Source of the DNA: CALESS01 sp964405455
GTDB taxonomy: Bacteria > Chloroflexota > Anaerolineae > Anaerolineales > Anaerolineaceae
Direction: 5' to 3'
Length of the DNA: 6,184 nt
NCBI GenBank assembly: GCA_964405455.1
Contig: CAYOOA010000109.1
Span: forward strand, 1-6,184
Positions 1 to 4,646 of this stretch are shown one piece after another (within the stretch, counting starts at the first letter, position 1; each line of letters starts with the position of its first letter). The notes beneath the pieces are model-generated. The model was not told the origin of the DNA. It searched no databases and was given only the letters and a program-made list of their open reading frames with translations. A program made the translations under genes and the position numbers.

Positions 1-987
1 CTGCTGGGGGTGACCGTGATCACGTTCCTGCTGATGCACGCCATCCCGGGCAACCCCTGGCAGAATTATTCCCAGTTGCCCATGGCCCTGCAAAACCTGG
101 AGATGGATTCAGAAACCATTCAAAAGCTGGCCCAACACTTTGGCCTGGATCAGCCGCTCTGGCGCCAGTACACCCGCTACATGCTGGGGGATCTTGATGA
201 GAACGGCCAGTTCTTTTGCGGCGCCGTCTGCGGCAACCTGGGGCCTTCCGCCAGTCAGCGCGGGCGTACCGTCCAGGATATTCTCTTTGCGCTGCCGGAA
301 AATCAGACCTTCTGGCAGAGCCGCTTCGGCTATTCCATCCGCCTGGTGCTGCTGGGCGCGTTGATTGCCGTGGGGTTGGGCGTTCCGTTGGGCATCCTCA
401 GCGCACGCGGGTCAAAATCCACCCTCAGCCGGATGGTCACCCTCGGCCTGGCAGCCTTGAATTCCATCCCGAATTTCGTCCTCGGCCTGCTGGCCATCCT
501 GGTGCTGGCGGTGGGGCTGAAGATCATGCGCGTCCTGCCGGATTGGAATATCCCCGGTCACTGGATCATCCCCGCGATTATCCTGGCGGCCATGCCCATG
601 GCCAGCATCGCCCGCGTGACGCAAGCCGCCCTGGCCAACATCCGCGGGGAGGATTACGTTCGCACGGCCCACGCCAAGGGCCTCTCACAGGCCCGCGTGA
701 CCTTCGCCCACGTACTGCGCAATGCCCTGGTGCCGATCATTACCTTCCTGGGGCCAACCCTGGTGGAGCTGTTCACCGGCCTTTTCATTGTCGAGAACCT
801 GTTTTCATTTCCCGGCTTCGGGCGCGAATACTGGGCGGCCATCCTGGCGCTGGATTACCCGATGATCATGGGTTTGACCTTGATCTTTGCAATCGCGATC
901 GTGCTGGTCAACATCCTGGTGGAGATCCTGTGCAACCTGCTCGATCCGCGCCTGCGCATCCTCAAAGAGGAGGCGGCCCTGCAATGA
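1..987 (+). CDS. OppB/DppB-type peptide ABC transporter permease (5' partial)
   Basis: This is one of the two membrane permeases of a peptide/nickel-type (PepT family) ABC importer, which forms half of the inner-membrane channel for oligopeptides or dipeptides. The frame is open from base 1 and starts inside the first membrane helix (LLGVTVITFLL...AIPGNP), so roughly 10-20 N-terminal residues lie upstream; the GTG at 10 is not the real start. After an extracytoplasmic domain (GLDQPLWRQY, GNLGPS) come about five hydrophobic helices. The cytoplasmic EAA-type loop that contacts the ATPase is GEDYVRTAHAKGLS...LRNALVP (about nt 646-735). The C-terminal FIVENLFSFPGFGREYWAAI and LDPRLR are typical of OppB. 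A CGAVC pair (Cys codons at 217 and 229) lies in the outer loop. The stop overlaps the next gene as ATGA, so the two are translationally coupled. Substrate cannot be told from the permease alone; the binding protein and ATPases are presumably upstream. Confidence 0.93.
   Translation: MLGVTVITFLLMHAIPGNPWQNYSQLPMALQNLEMDSETIQKLAQHFGLDQPLWRQYTRYMLGDLDENGQFFCGAVCGNLGPSASQRGRTVQDILFALPENQTFWQSRFGYSIRLVLLGALIAVGLGVPLGILSARGSKSTLSRMVTLGLAALNSIPNFVLGLLAILVLAVGLKIMRVLPDWNIPGHWIIPAIILAAMPMASIARVTQAALANIRGEDYVRTAHAKGLSQARVTFAHVLRNALVPIITFLGPTLVELFTGLFIVENLFSFPGFGREYWAAILALDYPMIMGLTLIFAIAIVLVNILVEILCNLLDPRLRILKEEAALQ
968..973 (+). promoter_or_regulatory. Ribosome binding site of the OppC-type permease
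   Basis: A full AGGAGG lies inside the end of the OppB-type gene, 10 nt before ATG 984. It supports this start within the ATGA overlap over longer in-frame extensions. Confidence 0.7.
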
Positions 988-1889
988 GCGCTTATACCGT
1001 GAGGCGTCCTCTGCGCAGCAAGGCAGTCTGGTTCAGCCTGCTGGTGATGCTGGTCTTCAGTTTGGTGGCGGTGCTGACCCCCTGGATCGCTCCGCACGAC
1101 CCGTACAAATTCGGGGTGACCGTGGGCAGCCTGCCGCCGATGTGGGTGCAAAACACCAGCCGCCCCGGCCAGGCGGAATATCCCCTCGGGACCGACCGCT
1201 ACGGCCGGGATGTGCTCAGCCGCCTGCTTTACGGCACGCGGACGGCGTTCTTCCTGGCGCTGGCGGCCGTGCCCCTGGCGGCCCTGCTGGGCACGCTGTT
1301 CGGCCTGGCGGCGGGCTATGCCGGCGGCAAGCTGGATTCGGCGATGATGATCCTGGCCGATATCATCCAATCCATGCCGGGGATCATGTTCATGGTGCTC
1401 ATCGTTCTGATCTTTCGCACCCGCCTGACGCCCACCTGGTTCCACGGTTTGCTCACCCTGGTGATTGGATTTGCCGCCGTCAGCTGGGTCAGCCTGGCCC
1501 GCCTGGTGCGCATCAGCGTGATGCAGATCAAATCCGGCCTGTTCGTGGAGGCGGCGGTTTCCCTGGGCGGAACCCCGGTGCACATCATCTGGAAGCACCT
1601 GCTGCCAAATGTGATGCACATCATCCTGGTCTGGGTCATCAACAACATCCCAGCGGTCATCCTGCTGGAGGCGGTGCTCGGCTATATTGGCATCGGCGTC
1701 ACCTGGGCGACCGACGGCAGCGAGTTCACCGTGGCCAGTTGGGGCGGGCTGTTCTATTCCGGCCGCTCGGCCCTGAACAGCAACCCGCTGATGCTGGCCT
1801 TGCCCTCCCTGTGTATCCTGCTGATCTCGATGAGCTTCATCCTGCTGGCGGATTACTGGCGCGGGCTTTCCCGGCCCGAAGGAAATTAG
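984..1889 (+). CDS. OppC/DppC-type peptide ABC transporter permease
   Basis: This is the second permease of the same importer, complete at 301 aa, a usual length for OppC/DppC. An N-terminal helix (about residues 15-33, followed by TPWIAPHDPY) precedes the conserved segment YPLGTDRYGRDVLSRLLYGTR (67-87). Five more hydrophobic segments follow. The ATPase-contacting EAA loop is VEAAVSLGG...IIWKHLLPN (188-209), and the family motif LEAVLGYIGIG lies at 228-238. The C-terminus ADYWRGLSRPEGN matches the usual 'D.LRD.LDPR' end of OppC only loosely. Start ATG 984 overlaps the stop of the upstream permease by 4 nt, and an AGGAGG sits at 968-973, 10 nt before it. It is the last gene of the operon, since a terminator and a convergent gene follow. 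Peptide versus other substrate (for example nickel or sugar oligomers) is not decidable here. Confidence 0.95.
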   Translation: MSAYTVRRPLRSKAVWFSLLVMLVFSLVAVLTPWIAPHDPYKFGVTVGSLPPMWVQNTSRPGQAEYPLGTDRYGRDVLSRLLYGTRTAFFLALAAVPLAALLGTLFGLAAGYAGGKLDSAMMILADIIQSMPGIMFMVLIVLIFRTRLTPTWFHGLLTLVIGFAAVSWVSLARLVRISVMQIKSGLFVEAAVSLGGTPVHIIWKHLLPNVMHIILVWVINNIPAVILLEAVLGYIGIGVTWATDGSEFTVASWGGLFYSGRSALNSNPLMLALPSLCILLISMSFILLADYWRGLSRPEGN

Positions 1890-1926
1890 TAGAGTTCCAT
1901 CAAGTTTCACCTGCTTAATTACGAAA

Positions 1927-1956
1927 AAAGGCGCATTCATCAGTGAATGCGCCTTT
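1927..1956. terminator. Hairpin terminator shared by convergent genes
   Basis: A perfect inverted repeat, GGCGCATTCA (1930-1939) with TGAATGCGCC (1944-1953) and a TCAG loop, is extended by AAA/TTT to 13 bp. On the minus strand the stem runs into six T residues (the A run 1924-1929), so it is a good intrinsic terminator for the aminotransferase gene. On the plus strand the tail is only TTTG, so it is weaker for the permease operon. It sits 37 nt after the permease stop and 19 nt after the aminotransferase stop. Confidence 0.88.
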
Positions 1957-1975
1957 GTAAATTCTGGCTATTCTC

Positions 1976-3226
1976 TTACAAGCTCAGTAGCGCTTCCCCC
2001 AGCTTTTCCACCTCTTCGAGCGTGTTGTAGTGGGTGGCGCCGACCCGCACCAGGCCGCCGGAGGCTTCCAGGCCCAGCGTGGTGGTGACTTCCAGGGCGT
2101 AGAAATTGCCGTTCCAGACGTAGATGCCCTGTTCGCCCAGCTTGCGGGCCACTTCTTCCGGGGTGTGCCCCTGCAGGGTGAAGGAGAAGGTGGGCACGCG
2201 CTCGCGCACCCGGGCCGGATCCAGGATGCCGTACAACTGGATGCCCGGGATGCCGGAGAGAGTCTGGATCAGCGCCAGGCTGAGGTGCGTCTCGTGATCC
2301 TGCAGGGCGACCATGGCCTGCTTGTAGAGCAGGCGGCGGCCGCTGTACCGCTGGCTGAGGGCCTTGAAATGCGGTCCGCCAAAGGTCTCGCCGAACCACT
2401 CAAAGTGCTGCAGCGCGCCGTGCAGGCCGCAGATGTGTTCAAAGTTGCCGGTGCCGGTCTCAAACTTGCCGGCCGGCAGGGCAGGCGCCGGGCGCACCTT
2501 GTAGGCGCGCAGGTTCTCCAGCAGCTCGTAGCGGCCGTAGAGCGCGCCCAGGTGCGGGCCGAAGAACTTGTAGGCCGAGCAGACCAGGAAATCGCAGCCC
2601 AGCCACTGCACGTCAATCGGGCCGTGCGGGGCGTATTGCACCGCGTCCACGTAGACCAGCGCACCGGCCTCGTGCGCCAGGCGGGTGATCTCCGCCACCG
2701 GGTTGATCGTGCCCACGGCATTGGAGGCGTAACCGACCGCCACCAGGCGCGGCTTGTCCTTCAGGGCATCCTTCAGGCTTTCCAGGTCCAGGGTGCAATC
2801 CGCCGGGTTGAAATCCACCCAACGCACGTGCATGCCGCGATCCTCGGCCACCTGCAGCCAGGGCGAGATATTGGCGTCGTGATCCAGGTGGGTCAGCACC
2901 AGCGTTTCGCCGGGGTTGAAGGTGCGCGCCAGGGCCCGGCTGATGCTGAAGGTCAGGGTGGTCATATTGGCGCCAAAAATGATCTCCTCCGGCCTTTCAG
3001 CGTTGAGGAAATCCGCCATGGCGGCGCGGGCTTCCTCCACGCGGGCATCCGACTCGCGGCTGGTGGCGAACTCGCCGCCGTGGTTGGCGTTGCACTCCAC
3101 CAGGTAGGCGGAGATGGCCTCCAGGCTCTGGCGGCAGATTTGCGTCCCGCCGGGGTTGTCGAAGAAGACGGCCGGGCGGTTGAGCGCCGGGAAATGGGCG
3201 CGGATTTGTTCGCTTTCGAGGGTCAT
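1976..3226 (-). CDS. PLP-dependent class V aminotransferase, cysteine desulfurase-like (VC1184 type)
   Basis: This is a complete 416-aa fold-type I PLP enzyme of the aminotransferase class V / NifS-like superfamily, probably cytoplasmic. Visible landmarks are FFDNPGGTQ (21-29), HDAN in the cofactor-stacking region (116-119), DAVQ with the PLP-ring Asp194 and Gln197, and CSAYKFFGPHLGALYG with the Schiff-base Lys220. FETGTGNFE (255-263) and the substrate-carboxylate Arg394 in LVRVGATHYNTLEEV follow. In SufS/NifS the catalytic Cys lies in a 'RTGHHCA' loop; here the aligned segment is WNGNFYA (371-377), with Tyr376 in the Cys position. Cysteine desulfuration by the usual persulfide route is therefore unlikely, and the true reaction is unknown. 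Length, Asn-Pro-Gly-Gly start and Tyr substitution fit the 'cysteine desulfurase-like, VC1184' subfamily as I remember it. ATG 3226 is chosen because AGGAG precedes it by 6 nt; the in-frame extension to 3304 would run through a repeat-like hairpin. It is monocistronic with its own terminator. Confidence 0.93.
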   Translation of the reverse strand: MTLESEQIRAHFPALNRPAVFFDNPGGTQICRQSLEAISAYLVECNANHGGEFATSRESDARVEEARAAMADFLNAERPEEIIFGANMTTLTFSISRALARTFNPGETLVLTHLDHDANISPWLQVAEDRGMHVRWVDFNPADCTLDLESLKDALKDKPRLVAVGYASNAVGTINPVAEITRLAHEAGALVYVDAVQYAPHGPIDVQWLGCDFLVCSAYKFFGPHLGALYGRYELLENLRAYKVRPAPALPAGKFETGTGNFEHICGLHGALQHFEWFGETFGGPHFKALSQRYSGRRLLYKQAMVALQDHETHLSLALIQTLSGIPGIQLYGILDPARVRERVPTFSFTLQGHTPEEVARKLGEQGIYVWNGNFYALEVTTTLGLEASGGLVRVGATHYNTLEEVEKLGEALLSL

Positions 3227-3232
3227 GGTTTG

Positions 3233-3237
3233 CTCCT
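3233..3237 (-). promoter_or_regulatory. Ribosome binding site deciding the aminotransferase start
   Basis: On the minus strand AGGAG is followed by CAAACC and ATG (3226), a 6-nt spacing. This fixes the start at MTLESEQIR and argues against the longer in-frame ATG at 3304, which lacks a Shine-Dalgarno of this quality. Confidence 0.8.
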
Positions 3238-3253
3238 GTCTTGATAGATTGTC

Positions 3254-3313
3254 ACTCTGAGCGCTGGCGAAGAGTCTGTGTCGGATGGGGCACACGGTGT
3301 GCACCCCTGACGA
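3254..3313. repeat. Two imperfect hairpins resembling an interspersed intergenic repeat
   Basis: The first hairpin is ACTCTGAGC (3254-3262) against GCGAAGAGT (3267-3275) with a GCTG loop. It is fully paired except for a tandem G-A / A-G mismatch. The second has GGG and GCACA (3287-3294) pairing with TGTGC and CCC (3298-3306) around a CGG loop with one bulged A, and outer TCG/CGA arms at 3281-3283 and 3311-3313. The CTGAGCG...CGAAG motif resembles intergenic palindromes I have seen in many copies in draft bacterial genomes. Only one copy is present here, so repeat status is inferred. It falls in the 5' leader region of the aminotransferase gene. Confidence 0.4.
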
Positions 3314-3396
3314 ATCAGCCGGGAAGTACCACCGCTTCTCTTCGATTTCGATTCCTCCGGCCGCTTCGCCCTTGCCCGGAACCGGATCGCATTTTT

Positions 3397-3439
3397 ATAC
3401 AAGAAATCAGAAATCGCGAAGATTTCTGATTTCTTGTAT
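3397..3439. terminator. Perfect 19-bp hairpin, possible terminator
   Basis: The left arm 3397-3415 and right arm 3421-3439 are exact reverse complements with a 5-nt GCGAA loop. The stem is AT-rich (repeats of GAAATC/GATTTC) and stands out from its GC-rich surroundings. It begins 15 nt past the stop of the minus-strand DDLPF-tailed gene, the usual place for a terminator. The U-rich part lies within the right half of the stem (TTTCTTGTAT on either strand) and there is no clean T run after it. It may instead be a palindromic repeat or transcript-end stabiliser. Confidence 0.5.
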
Positions 3440-3454
3440 TCACTCCCGGGCCGT

Positions 3455-3832
3455 TTAGAACGGCAGATCGTCGTTATCGTCCGGATCGTCGTCGCTGATG
3501 TCGTCGTCACCTGCTTCGTCTTCCAATTCCTCCGGCAGGCGGCGGATCCACAGCAGCAGCACATGGCCGTCGTCCGTTTCCACGGAGCGGGCGGCAAAGA
3601 TCGGGGCGCGTTCCTCCAACCCCAGGCTGTTGCGGTAATTCAAATACATGGTCGATTGTTTGTTCCACGCGCGGTGGCAGCGCTCCACCAGCGCCGGACC
3701 GTTAAAAGTGCGCAGATGGGTCACCGCCAGGTCGTATTCCAGCGGGCTTTCGCTTAATCCCATTACCCAGCCGGCTTCGATGCGCTCGAAGGTGGGCGGC
3801 GGGCCTTCAATGATGTTGATTTGATCATCCAT
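3455..3832 (-). CDS. Small protein with SSB-like acidic C-terminal tail (DDLPF), function unknown
   Basis: This is a 125-aa protein of unproven function; I recall similar ~100-125 aa hypothetical proteins in Chloroflexota. The globular part (1-98) has the segments IIEGPPPTFE (7-16), WVMGLSESP (22-30), LRTFNGPALVERCHRAW (40-56), STMYLNYR (60-67) and ERAPIFAARSVETDDG (74-89). Its order suggests beta strands around one helix (44-56). Residues 101-122 are an acidic tail (15 of 22 Asp or Glu), and the last five residues are DDLPF. Bacterial SSB ends in an acidic linker plus a DDDIPF/DDDLPF tip that recruits repair and replication proteins, so a DNA-metabolism role is plausible but inferred. No hydrophobic membrane segment is present. 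ATG 3832 is preferred because GAGG lies 5 nt before it and an extended -10 lies upstream; the 174-aa extension to 3979 would use up the divergent promoter region. Confidence 0.82.
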   Translation of the reverse strand: MDDQINIIEGPPPTFERIEAGWVMGLSESPLEYDLAVTHLRTFNGPALVERCHRAWNKQSTMYLNYRNSLGLEERAPIFAARSVETDDGHVLLLWIRRLPEELEDEAGDDDISDDDPDDNDDLPF

Positions 3833-3837
3833 TCTTA

Positions 3838-3841
3838 CCTC
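3838..3841 (-). promoter_or_regulatory. Ribosome binding site of the DDLPF-tailed gene
   Basis: On the minus strand GAGG is followed by TAAGA and ATG 3832. It is short, but it is the best Shine-Dalgarno near any in-frame start of this ORF and it decides the 125-aa form. Confidence 0.55.
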
Positions 3842-3853
3842 GTAACGGTCAGG

Positions 3854-3862
3854 ATGATACCA
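3854..3862 (-). promoter_or_regulatory. Candidate extended -10 promoter for the DDLPF-tailed gene
   Basis: On the minus strand the sequence reads TGGTATCAT, an extended -10 (TGn) with a 5/6 match to TATAAT. No convincing -35 is found 16-18 nt upstream, which is tolerable for extended -10 promoters. Transcription would begin near 3847, leaving about 15 nt of leader with the GAGG site. Confidence 0.35.
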
Positions 3863-3904
3863 CAATTTAGCCCGCAGCAGAATTAATAATTTATTGATAT
3901 TTTG

Positions 3905-3936
3905 TTGATACTTTTCCAACACGGGCAGGATAAGAT
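3905..3936 (+). promoter_or_regulatory. Candidate sigma-70-type promoter for hsp20
   Basis: TTGATA (3905-3910) matches TTGACA at 5 of 6 positions. Downstream is GGATAAGAT: GATAAG at 3929 gives an 18-nt spacer and 4/6 match, and TAAGAT at 3931 gives a 20-nt spacer. The predicted start, near 3942, falls at the edge of the inverted repeat at 3944-3964. The region is AT-rich relative to its flanks. The match is moderate and unproven. Confidence 0.3.
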
Positions 3937-3943
3937 AGGGACA

Positions 3944-3964
3944 GTTGAAACAAGGAACTTCAAC
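3944..3964. promoter_or_regulatory. HAIR-like inverted repeat, possible heat-shock operator
   Basis: GTTGAA (3944-3949) and TTCAAC (3959-3964) are perfect 6-bp arms separated by 9 nt. The inner cores TTGA and TCAA are 11 nt apart, the same spacing as in the HspR-binding HAIR element CTTGAGT-N7-ACTCAAG; the other arm positions differ. It lies between the candidate hsp20 promoter and the start codon, where a repressor would block transcription. No HspR or HrcA gene is in the window. Confidence 0.35.
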
Positions 3965-3998
3965 GCCAGGTGAAACCAAAATAACAACCTTACCATTT

Positions 3999-4003
3999 GG
4001 AGG
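3999..4003 (+). promoter_or_regulatory. Ribosome binding site deciding the Hsp20 start
   Basis: GGAGG lies 5 nt before ATG 4009. This favours MTYYVPSFY as the N-terminus over the in-frame TTG at 3997, which overlaps the Shine-Dalgarno itself. An out-of-frame ATG at 4004 lies within the spacer. Confidence 0.85.
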
Positions 4004-4008
4004 ATGAA

Positions 4009-4425
4009 ATGACTTACTACGTACCTTCTTTCTATCACATGCGCCGCCGGATGCTCGAGCGGATGCTGAGCGATCAGAATTACAGCGCCGAGTCAGTGGA
4101 TGTTTATTTCCCGGTGGATGTCAAAGTCGAAAATGATGCCTATGTCATCAGCGCGCTGCTGCCGGGCGTCAAGGCGGATGATATCAATATCCGCATCGTC
4201 GATACCACCATCACCATCGAAGGCGAGATTTCCAACGGCCGCGATGACAAGGAAAACTACCTGCTGGCTGAGCGCCCGGGCGGCAAGTTCCGCCGGATCT
4301 TGAACCTGCCGGATGCGCTGAACGCGGGCAACACCGAAGCCCACCTGGTGGACGGCGTGCTGACCCTGCGGGTGGCCAAGGCCGAGGAAGCCCAGCCCAA
4401 GCTGATCAAAGTTGTGAGCAAATAA
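4009..4425 (+). CDS. hsp20: Small heat-shock protein, Hsp20/alpha-crystallin family
   Basis: This is an ATP-independent holdase chaperone of the cytoplasm that oligomerises and binds unfolding proteins. It is complete at 138 aa, the usual bacterial size. A short N-terminal arm rich in Arg and Met (MRRRMLERML, 11-20) precedes the alpha-crystallin domain (about 33-125). Conserved features are PVDVKVENDAYVISALLPGV (35-54), the ITIEGE strand (68-73), YLLAERPGGKFRRILNLP (84-101) and the AHLVDGVLTLRVAK motif (111-124), which carries the A-x-x-x-[ND]-G-V-L signature. A C-terminal I-x-V anchor (IKV, 133-135) would insert in the neighbouring subunit's groove. The gene is divergent from the DDLPF-tailed gene, with a 176-nt region between the two starts holding a candidate promoter and an operator-like inverted repeat. 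No downstream terminator is seen before the assembly gap. Confidence 0.96.
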   Translation: MTYYVPSFYHMRRRMLERMLSDQNYSAESVDVYFPVDVKVENDAYVISALLPGVKADDINIRIVDTTITIEGEISNGRDDKENYLLAERPGGKFRRILNLPDALNAGNTEAHLVDGVLTLRVAKAEEAQPKLIKVVSK

Positions 4426-4451
4426 CGCTCTCCGTTACGCAAGGGGGCGGT

Positions 4452-4551
4452 NNNNNNNNNNNNNNNNNNNNNNNNNNNNNNNNNNNNNNNNNNNNNNNNN
4501 NNNNNNNNNNNNNNNNNNNNNNNNNNNNNNNNNNNNNNNNNNNNNNNNNNN
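4452..4551. other. Assembly gap of exactly 100 N
   Basis: The bases are N throughout. The round length is a common placeholder for a gap of unknown or merely scaffolded size, so the true distance between hsp20 and the ABC-F gene is unknown. The gap could hide the hsp20 terminator, the ABC-F promoter, or a whole small gene. Non-coding sequence continues on both sides (4426-4451 and 4552-4646). Confidence 0.98.
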
Positions 4552-4568
4552 CACCCACTTTTCAGGTA

Positions 4569-4631
4569 ATGCATCTTGGCATGTTCGGATTCACCGCGCC
4601 GGAGGCAGAGCCTCTGGTTTTTCGTTTTTAA
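4569..4631 (+). other. Candidate leader-peptide ORF before the ABC-F gene
   Basis: A 20-codon ORF starts with ATG 4569 (MHLGMFGF...), has a second in-frame ATG at 4581, and ends FRF with TAA at 4629-4631. Its last codons lie within the terminator stem and T tract, and its stop is 15 nt before the ABC-F start. The AGG at 4564-4566 is only 2 nt from the first ATG, which is too close for good initiation. A chance ORF is quite possible; the placement is what makes it worth listing. Confidence 0.25.
4599..4629 (+). terminator. Intrinsic terminator directly upstream of the ABC-F gene
   Basis: CCGGAGGC (4599-4606) pairs with GCCTCTGG (4610-4617) over 8 bp (one G-T wobble) with an AGA loop, followed by TTTTTCGTTTTT (4618-4629). 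This is a strong plus-strand terminator. It ends 17 nt before ATG 4647, so any transcript entering the ABC-F gene from upstream must pass it. It either ends an unseen upstream transcript or acts as a regulated attenuator. Confidence 0.8.
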
Positions 4632-4646
4632 AGGCAGGTTGTGCAT

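Noticed and set aside
216..1889. A 557-codon plus-strand frame starting inside the first permease
   Set aside because: It is the OppC-type permease frame extended backwards through out-of-frame OppB sequence. The part before 984 is Pro/Arg/Gly-rich nonsense, and an AGGAGG supports ATG 984.
855..1940. A 361-codon minus-strand frame opposite the permeases
   Set aside because: His/Gln/Asp-rich translation typical of antisense to membrane protein genes; it runs across the terminator region.
2030..3244. A 404-codon plus-strand frame opposite the aminotransferase
   Set aside because: It is an antisense shadow of a gene with clear PLP-enzyme motifs; it has no recognisable domain.
3227..3304. N-terminal extension of the aminotransferase to ATG 3304
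   Set aside because: The extension translates a repeat-like hairpin, lacks a good Shine-Dalgarno, and the family starts near the MTLESEQIR position with AGGAG in front.
3227..3454. tRNA, riboswitch or CRISPR repeat in this intergenic stretch
   Set aside because: No cloverleaf, no recognised riboswitch core and no regularly spaced direct repeats; only the hairpins listed.
3833..3979. N-terminal extension of the DDLPF-tailed protein to 3979
   Set aside because: It would cross the divergent promoter region and the extended -10; the added residues look unlike the conserved body, and GAGG supports ATG 3832.
3840..4008. CIRCE element (HrcA operator) before hsp20
   Set aside because: No TTAGCACTC / GAGTGCTAA arms are present in the region.
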